Below, piece by piece: positions 52,837-56,935 of a stretch of 56,935 bases of DNA. A program made the translations under genes and the position numbers. The stretch spans positions 1 to 56,935 of the forward strand of contig CAKTMO010000011.1 in NCBI GenBank assembly GCA_934573935.1. The letters are read 5' to 3'. The notes beneath the pieces were generated by a model. The model did no database searches. It was not told the origin of the DNA and worked only from the letters and a program-made list of their open reading frames with translations. Origin of the DNA: an uncultured Oscillospiraceae bacterium (GTDB taxonomy: Bacteria > Bacillota > Clostridia > Oscillospirales > Oscillospiraceae). Numbering within the stretch: the stretch's first letter is position 1; every line of letters begins with the position of its first letter.

Positions 52837-53661
52837 TTACTTCAGGATCGCTTCCACCGCAGGGGCAAGCCAGTCGGAGCGGAGATCCTCGATATTGCCC
52901 GCGTCTACCAGCTGGGTCAGGGCGGGGTCGATGGGCATTTTAGCCAGCAGGGGCACGCCGTAGCGGGCCGCGGCCGCCTCGGTCCTGCCCTCGCCGAAGA
53001 GGTAGATCTTTTTGCCGCAGTCGGGGCAGGAGACGTAGCTCATGTTCTCCACCAGGCCCACGATGGGGATGTGCATCAGCTGGGCCATCTTCACGGCCTT
53101 TTCCACCACCATGGACACCAGATCCTGGGGGGTGGTGACGATGATGATGCCGTCCACCGGCAGGGACTGGAACACGTTCAGGGCCACGTCACCGGTGCCA
53201 GGGGGCATATCCACGAACATATAGTCCACGTCGTCCCAGATCACGTCGCTCCAGAACTGCTGCACCACGCCGCCGATGACGGGGCCGCGCCAGATGACGG
53301 GATCGGTCTCGTGCTCCAGCAGCAGGTTGACGCTCATCAGCTGGATGCCGGTGCGGCTTTCCACGGGGAGGATGGCGTCGCCCACGGCGCCGGCGCGGTG
53401 GTGGACGCCGAAGGCCTGGGGGATGGAGGGGCCGGTGATATCCGCGTCCAGAATGGCTACGTTGTAGCCCTGGCGCCGGACGGACACCGCCAGCTGGCTG
53501 GTGACCATGGACTTGCCGACGCCGCCCTTACCGGACACGACGCCGTAGACCTTGCCGACGCGGCAGCCGTCCCGCAGGGGCTTTTTCTCCAGCACGCCGG
53601 CTTCCTTACGCTCGCCGCAGCTTTCGCCGCAGGTGCTGCAATCATGGGTGCAATCGCTCAT
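52837..53661 (-). CDS. mrp: Mrp/NBP35-family Fe-S cluster carrier ATPase
   Basis: 274 residues. The N-terminus has four cysteines (CTHDCSTCGESC), an NBP35-like feature for a cluster. Deviant Walker A VSGKGGVGKS (residues 42-51), switch ILDADITGPSIP near 70-81, VDMPPGTGD near 149-157 and CPDCGKKIYLFG near 211-222 with the CxxC that holds a bridging [4Fe-4S] cluster in the dimer. It carries and transfers Fe-S clusters in the cytosol. AAAGGAGACG precedes ATG 53661. It follows the zinc-ribbon gene by 29 bases. Confidence 0.95.
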   Translation of the reverse strand: MSDCTHDCSTCGESCGERKEAGVLEKKPLRDGCRVGKVYGVVSGKGGVGKSMVTSQLAVSVRRQGYNVAILDADITGPSIPQAFGVHHRAGAVGDAILPVESRTGIQLMSVNLLLEHETDPVIWRGPVIGGVVQQFWSDVIWDDVDYMFVDMPPGTGDVALNVFQSLPVDGIIIVTTPQDLVSMVVEKAVKMAQLMHIPIVGLVENMSYVSCPDCGKKIYLFGEGRTEAAAARYGVPLLAKMPIDPALTQLVDAGNIEDLRSDWLAPAVEAILK

Positions 53662-53690
53662 TGTTACGTCTCCTTTTTCTCAAATCACAA

Positions 53691-54008
53691 TCAGAATTCG
53701 TCCTGAGGGCCGTAAACGTGGCCGCACAGGGGGCATTTGGGGTAGTCGAAATCGTGGCGGCTGCCGCAGATGGGGCAGGTGCGCTGGGGCAGATCGCTGT
53801 CGCCGATATCTACTGTAGGCGCGACATCGCCGCCGGAGAAAAACTCCAGCTTTCCGCAATGGGGACACTCTATAATGGATACCTTCAGCGATCCGGCCAC
53901 CAGATTGGGCCAGTCGCCCAGCAACCAGCTGGTTTGACCCAGCTGTAATTTTTCCTGTCCGATGAAGCGCATGGCCGTGCCGCAGCGCAGACAGTCGAAC
54001 TGTGCCGT
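53691..54008 (-). CDS. Zinc-ribbon protein with an ACG at the expected start position
   Basis: About 105 residues if it starts at 54008. Four CxxC pairs: CLRC near residue 6, CPHC near 49, CPIC near 79 and CPLC near 93, giving two zinc-ribbon-like units; the family is not certain (DUF6487-like N-terminus). A strong AAAGGAGGG lies on the minus strand, and six bases after it the codon is ACG, not ATG, in frame with the coding sequence. The only other upstream possibility is TTG 54068, with no SD; the next ATG is after the first CxxC. It is upstream of mrp on the same strand, so a role in metal or Fe-S handling is possible. Confidence 0.7.
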   Translation of the reverse strand, partial: TAQFDCLRCGTAMRFIGQEKLQLGQTSWLLGDWPNLVAGSLKVSIIECPHCGKLEFFSGGDVAPTVDIGDSDLPQRTCPICGSRHDFDYPKCPLCGHVYGPQDEF

Positions 54009-54070
54009 GGGGTTCCCTCCTTTGCCGTGTATATTATAATGTATAGCACCAAACGGGGCGGATGGCAAGC

Positions 54071-56260
54071 TTAGATTGCCAGAAGCGTGACGTTTTTATG
54101 CCCGCTGAGGTAGGCGCTTTCCCGTTTTTGGCAGGTGAAGAGTAAGATCTGCCGCTTTTCGCCCTCTTGCAGCAGATAGTCCAGGGCGGCGTGGAGGCGG
54201 TCGTCGTCGAAGCTGAGGAAGGCGTCGTCCAGGATCAGGGGGACATGTTTGTCCTGGGGCAGCACCAGGTCGCAGATGGCGAGGCGTACCGCCAGGTACA
54301 GCTGGTCGGCGGCGCCCTGACTGAGCAGCTGGACGCTGCGCTGAGCGCCCTCGGTGTCGGTCTCCAGCGTGAAATCGCGGCTGAGGAGCACCTTTTGGTA
54401 GCGACCGGCGGTGATCCGGCTGAAGATCTCCGCCGCCCGTGCGCCCAGGGCGGGGGAGAAGCGGTTTTGCAGGGTGGCGTTGGCCTCGTCCAGTACGGTC
54501 ATGGCCAGGGCCAGGGCGTCGTATTCCCCTTGCAGGTCGGCCAGCTGCTGCTTTTTCTGGCGCAGTTGGGCATCCAGATCCTCGGCGCTGTCCAGGGAGC
54601 GGAGCTGGCCCGTCAGGGTGTCCAGACGGGAGCGGGCGCTCTGCTGCAGCGTTGTGAGCTGGGGCAGCCGCACGGCGGTCTCCTCACGAGAGAGGAGGGG
54701 GTGGGGCAGGGAGATGTCGGGATCCGGCAGGGGGCCCTCCGGCAGATGCTGGGCCAGCAGGTCGCGGCGCATGGCGGCGTCCCGCGCCGCCTGACGGGCG
54801 GCGGACAGGGCGGCCCGCTGCTGCCGCAGCTGGACAAGAGCGGCCTGAGCGCCGGTCAGGTCCCCCACGGCGGGGGCGTAGGGCTGCAGGGAGGACAGCA
54901 GCGTCAGCAGCTGCTGCTGATAGGCGTCGGACAGTCCGGCGGCAGCGGCGGCGGACTGCTGGCTCTGTCGGGCGGTCTCCTGCTGCTGGTGCAGCAGGGG
55001 AAGGTAGTCGGCCATCTGGGCCGTCAGGGCGGCGCGGTCGGCGTCGGCTTTGGCTTGGGCGGCAAGGGCTTTCTTCCGCTGCAGCAGCGAGAAAACGGCA
55101 AGGCCGACGCCGCTGAGGGCAAGGCCCAGAAGCAGCCAAAGCTGGAGCGCCGTGGTGTGGAAAGCGGCGCCGATCCCGCCGCACAGGAGCAGCAGGAGGC
55201 CGATGACCGGCAGCAGGGGCGAGGGCGTGGCGGGGGCGGAGATGGCCTCCAGCCGCGCCTGACAGGCGGCCTCGTCGTTGGGGGCCAGGGGGTGGGCGTT
55301 GCAGCGCGCCGCGGCGGCGTCCGCTGCCGACCGGTGGGCCTGGGCGGTCTCCTGGGCCTGCCGCAGAGCGGTCTGGGAGGTCTGCAGGGCGGCGCACTGA
55401 CCCTCCATGCGGTTAAGGGCGTCGTCCGGCGGCAGGGCGCCTTTGGACTGGGCCAGCAGCTGGGCGGCTTTGCGCTCGGCCTCGTCGGCGTCAGTCTGCG
55501 CCTGACGGTAGCGGCGGATATCCTCCATCCGCTGGCGCTGCTGCCACAGGGCCTGCTGGGCCTGCAGCTCCTCCACCTGACGGTTCAGACTCTCCAGCTG
55601 GGCGCGGGCGGTCTCCGCCTGCTCCGTCAGGTCGTTGCGGTTGGCCTGCTGGCGGGTCAGGGCGTCGATCTCCCGCTCCAGAGCGGGGATCTGGCCGGTG
55701 GTGCGGTTGCTGCGGCGGCGGTTCAGCTGCTTTTTCAGGCGGTCGCGGACCTGGGTATAGGACACGTCCTCGTCGCCGGTGGTAATAAGGGCGGCGATGC
55801 GCCGCTCCAGCTCCGCGTCGCTGTCCACGGCCAGGGCGCTTTGGCGGATGAAGGCGCTGCGTTCGAACACCTCGCGGGGGACGCCCAGCAGGGTCTCGCC
55901 GGCGTTCTGGCCGTCAATGCCGGGCACGGGGTCGGCGGTGCCGGTGTAGGTGCAGGTGAAGTGCCCCATGGGAGCGTTGGCGCGGCGGGTGTCGCGGCTG
56001 AGGGTCAGCTGGGCGCCGCTGCTGTCCATCACCTGCAGCTGACCCCGCATGGGGGCGCCGCTCCAAGGGGCGAAGCGGTTTTTGTCCGCCAGCGCGCCGC
56101 GGTCACGAGTGCTCAGGCCGTAGAGCATGATCCGTAGGAAGTGGCTCCATGTGGACTTGCCCGATTCGTTGGGGGCGTAGATGCAGTTCAGCCCCGGCTG
56201 AAGGGACAGGGTCTGATCCTGTAATTTTCCGAATGTGGCGCGCATTTCCTGAATTTCCAC
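54071..56260 (-). CDS. YhaN-like SMC/Rad50-type ATPase with central membrane helices
   Basis: 729 residues from GTG 56260, with AGGAGG nine bases upstream. N-terminal ATPase half with Walker A APNESGKST (residues 29-37) and FIRQSAL near 136-142 (Q-loop-like); long Gln/Ala-rich coiled coils; two hydrophobic helices near 355-400 (LLPVIGLLLLLCGG, LWLLLGLALSGVGLAV) in the middle of the coil; C-terminal half with signature LSQGAADQLYLAVRLA near 643-658 and Walker B PLILDDAFLSFDD near 671-683. This is the layout of YhaN, which usually follows a YhaO-type (Mre11/SbcD-like) nuclease. No nuclease gene is in this window: the next thing upstream is the rRNA operon. Confidence 0.9.
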   Translation of the reverse strand: MEIQEMRATFGKLQDQTLSLQPGLNCIYAPNESGKSTWSHFLRIMLYGLSTRDRGALADKNRFAPWSGAPMRGQLQVMDSSGAQLTLSRDTRRANAPMGHFTCTYTGTADPVPGIDGQNAGETLLGVPREVFERSAFIRQSALAVDSDAELERRIAALITTGDEDVSYTQVRDRLKKQLNRRRSNRTTGQIPALEREIDALTRQQANRNDLTEQAETARAQLESLNRQVEELQAQQALWQQRQRMEDIRRYRQAQTDADEAERKAAQLLAQSKGALPPDDALNRMEGQCAALQTSQTALRQAQETAQAHRSAADAAAARCNAHPLAPNDEAACQARLEAISAPATPSPLLPVIGLLLLLCGGIGAAFHTTALQLWLLLGLALSGVGLAVFSLLQRKKALAAQAKADADRAALTAQMADYLPLLHQQQETARQSQQSAAAAAGLSDAYQQQLLTLLSSLQPYAPAVGDLTGAQAALVQLRQQRAALSAARQAARDAAMRRDLLAQHLPEGPLPDPDISLPHPLLSREETAVRLPQLTTLQQSARSRLDTLTGQLRSLDSAEDLDAQLRQKKQQLADLQGEYDALALAMTVLDEANATLQNRFSPALGARAAEIFSRITAGRYQKVLLSRDFTLETDTEGAQRSVQLLSQGAADQLYLAVRLAICDLVLPQDKHVPLILDDAFLSFDDDRLHAALDYLLQEGEKRQILLFTCQKRESAYLSGHKNVTLLAI

Positions 56261-56377
56261 GGCGGCGTCCTCCTGTGTGAATTACAATTTAATAGTATAG
56301 CACAGCTGCGGCGGAATGTCATCTGAAATCGCCGGAAACGATACCGGAAAAAAGTTTTGAAAAATTGAAAAAAGATG

Positions 56378-56406
56378 TTGACATTTTATGAATACAGTGG
56401 TAAGAT
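56378..56406 (+). promoter_or_regulatory. rRNA operon promoter
   Basis: TTGACA (56378-56383), 17 bases, TAAGAT (56401-56406), preceded by an A/T-rich tract (AAAAATTGAAAAAAG) suited to an UP element. The ~215-base leader to the 16S start has no ORF; it probably holds processing and antitermination signals. Confidence 0.85.
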
Positions 56407-56620
56407 ATCAACTGTTCCGCGGTTGTGGAGCGTGTACCTTGTAAATTAAACAACGAACGAAACGAAAAGCACCAGACGGGAGCGCATCGAGAGATGTGCA
56501 ACTGAAGCTTGCTCTGGATGGGTTAAGTCAATTACCGGAAGGAGTAAGGATAAAAAGTTTTTGAAGCTATGACAAATAGCTCTGTAAAGATTTGAGCGAT
56601 GGAAACGTCGTTTAGATACA

Positions 56621-56935
<315 letters not shown>

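Overview
The window comes from a high-GC member of the Clostridia, most likely family Oscillospiraceae (Oscillibacter-like gut bacteria). This rests on the first ~315 bases of a 16S rRNA gene at the right edge, the strong SD sites (AAGGAGG type), a T-box-controlled ileS, pyruvate:ferredoxin oxidoreductase, MurT/GatD-type peptidoglycan genes and YtrA/Bce-type transporters. Placement below family is an inference from a partial 16S read by eye.

Left part (1-11251): a very large secreted protein (5' end outside the window) and a small lipoprotein, both with a transcobalamin-like (DUF4430-type) domain. They are followed by a tightly overlapping operon for the lower half of cobamide assembly: a TIM-barrel protein that is a good candidate for the remodelling hydrolase CbiR, then cobT, cobU, cobS, a second diverged CobU-like gene, cobC, and yqeC (selenium-dependent hydroxylase maturation). 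No corrin-ring genes are present, so the block reads as corrinoid capture, tail removal and tail rebuilding. This is the most interesting system in the window.

11281-19000: a small XRE regulator with a palindromic operator candidate, ileS behind a T-box leader, a small membrane protein, pncC (CinA C-terminal domain), thiI and the ComM/YifB ATPase, all on the minus strand. 19002-22622: nifJ (PFOR) on the plus strand from its own promoter.

22761-28496 (minus): a THEP1-like NTPase, an XdhC-family protein, and a FecCD-type ABC uptake operon (permease, ATPase, SAM methyltransferase, binding protein) for a metal chelate or corrinoid. Next come a divergent XRE/small-protein pair sharing a near-perfect palindrome, a small lipoprotein, a GatD-like protein that has lost its expected catalytic residues, murT, a cyclase-family hydrolase and mnmG.

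34178-42167 (plus): a short transcription unit with a 25-codon ORF, an orphan KdpDE-like two-component system, an NSS-type sodium symporter and two tandem, recently duplicated NhaC-family antiporters. These look like an ion-homeostasis neighbourhood.

42452-53661: a sugar-transfer-associated ATP-grasp protein, a GntR/YtrA-regulated ABC exporter, a membrane glycosyltransferase, a Bce-type ABC transporter, a ZIP metal transporter and an Mrp/NBP35 ATPase. Gaps here and at 17.1 and 24.3 kb hold a mosaic of GC-rich palindromic intergenic repeats of at least three types. The final part has a zinc-ribbon gene whose SD is followed by ACG, a YhaN-like SMC/Rad50-type ATPase, and a divergently oriented rRNA operon that starts with a consensus promoter.
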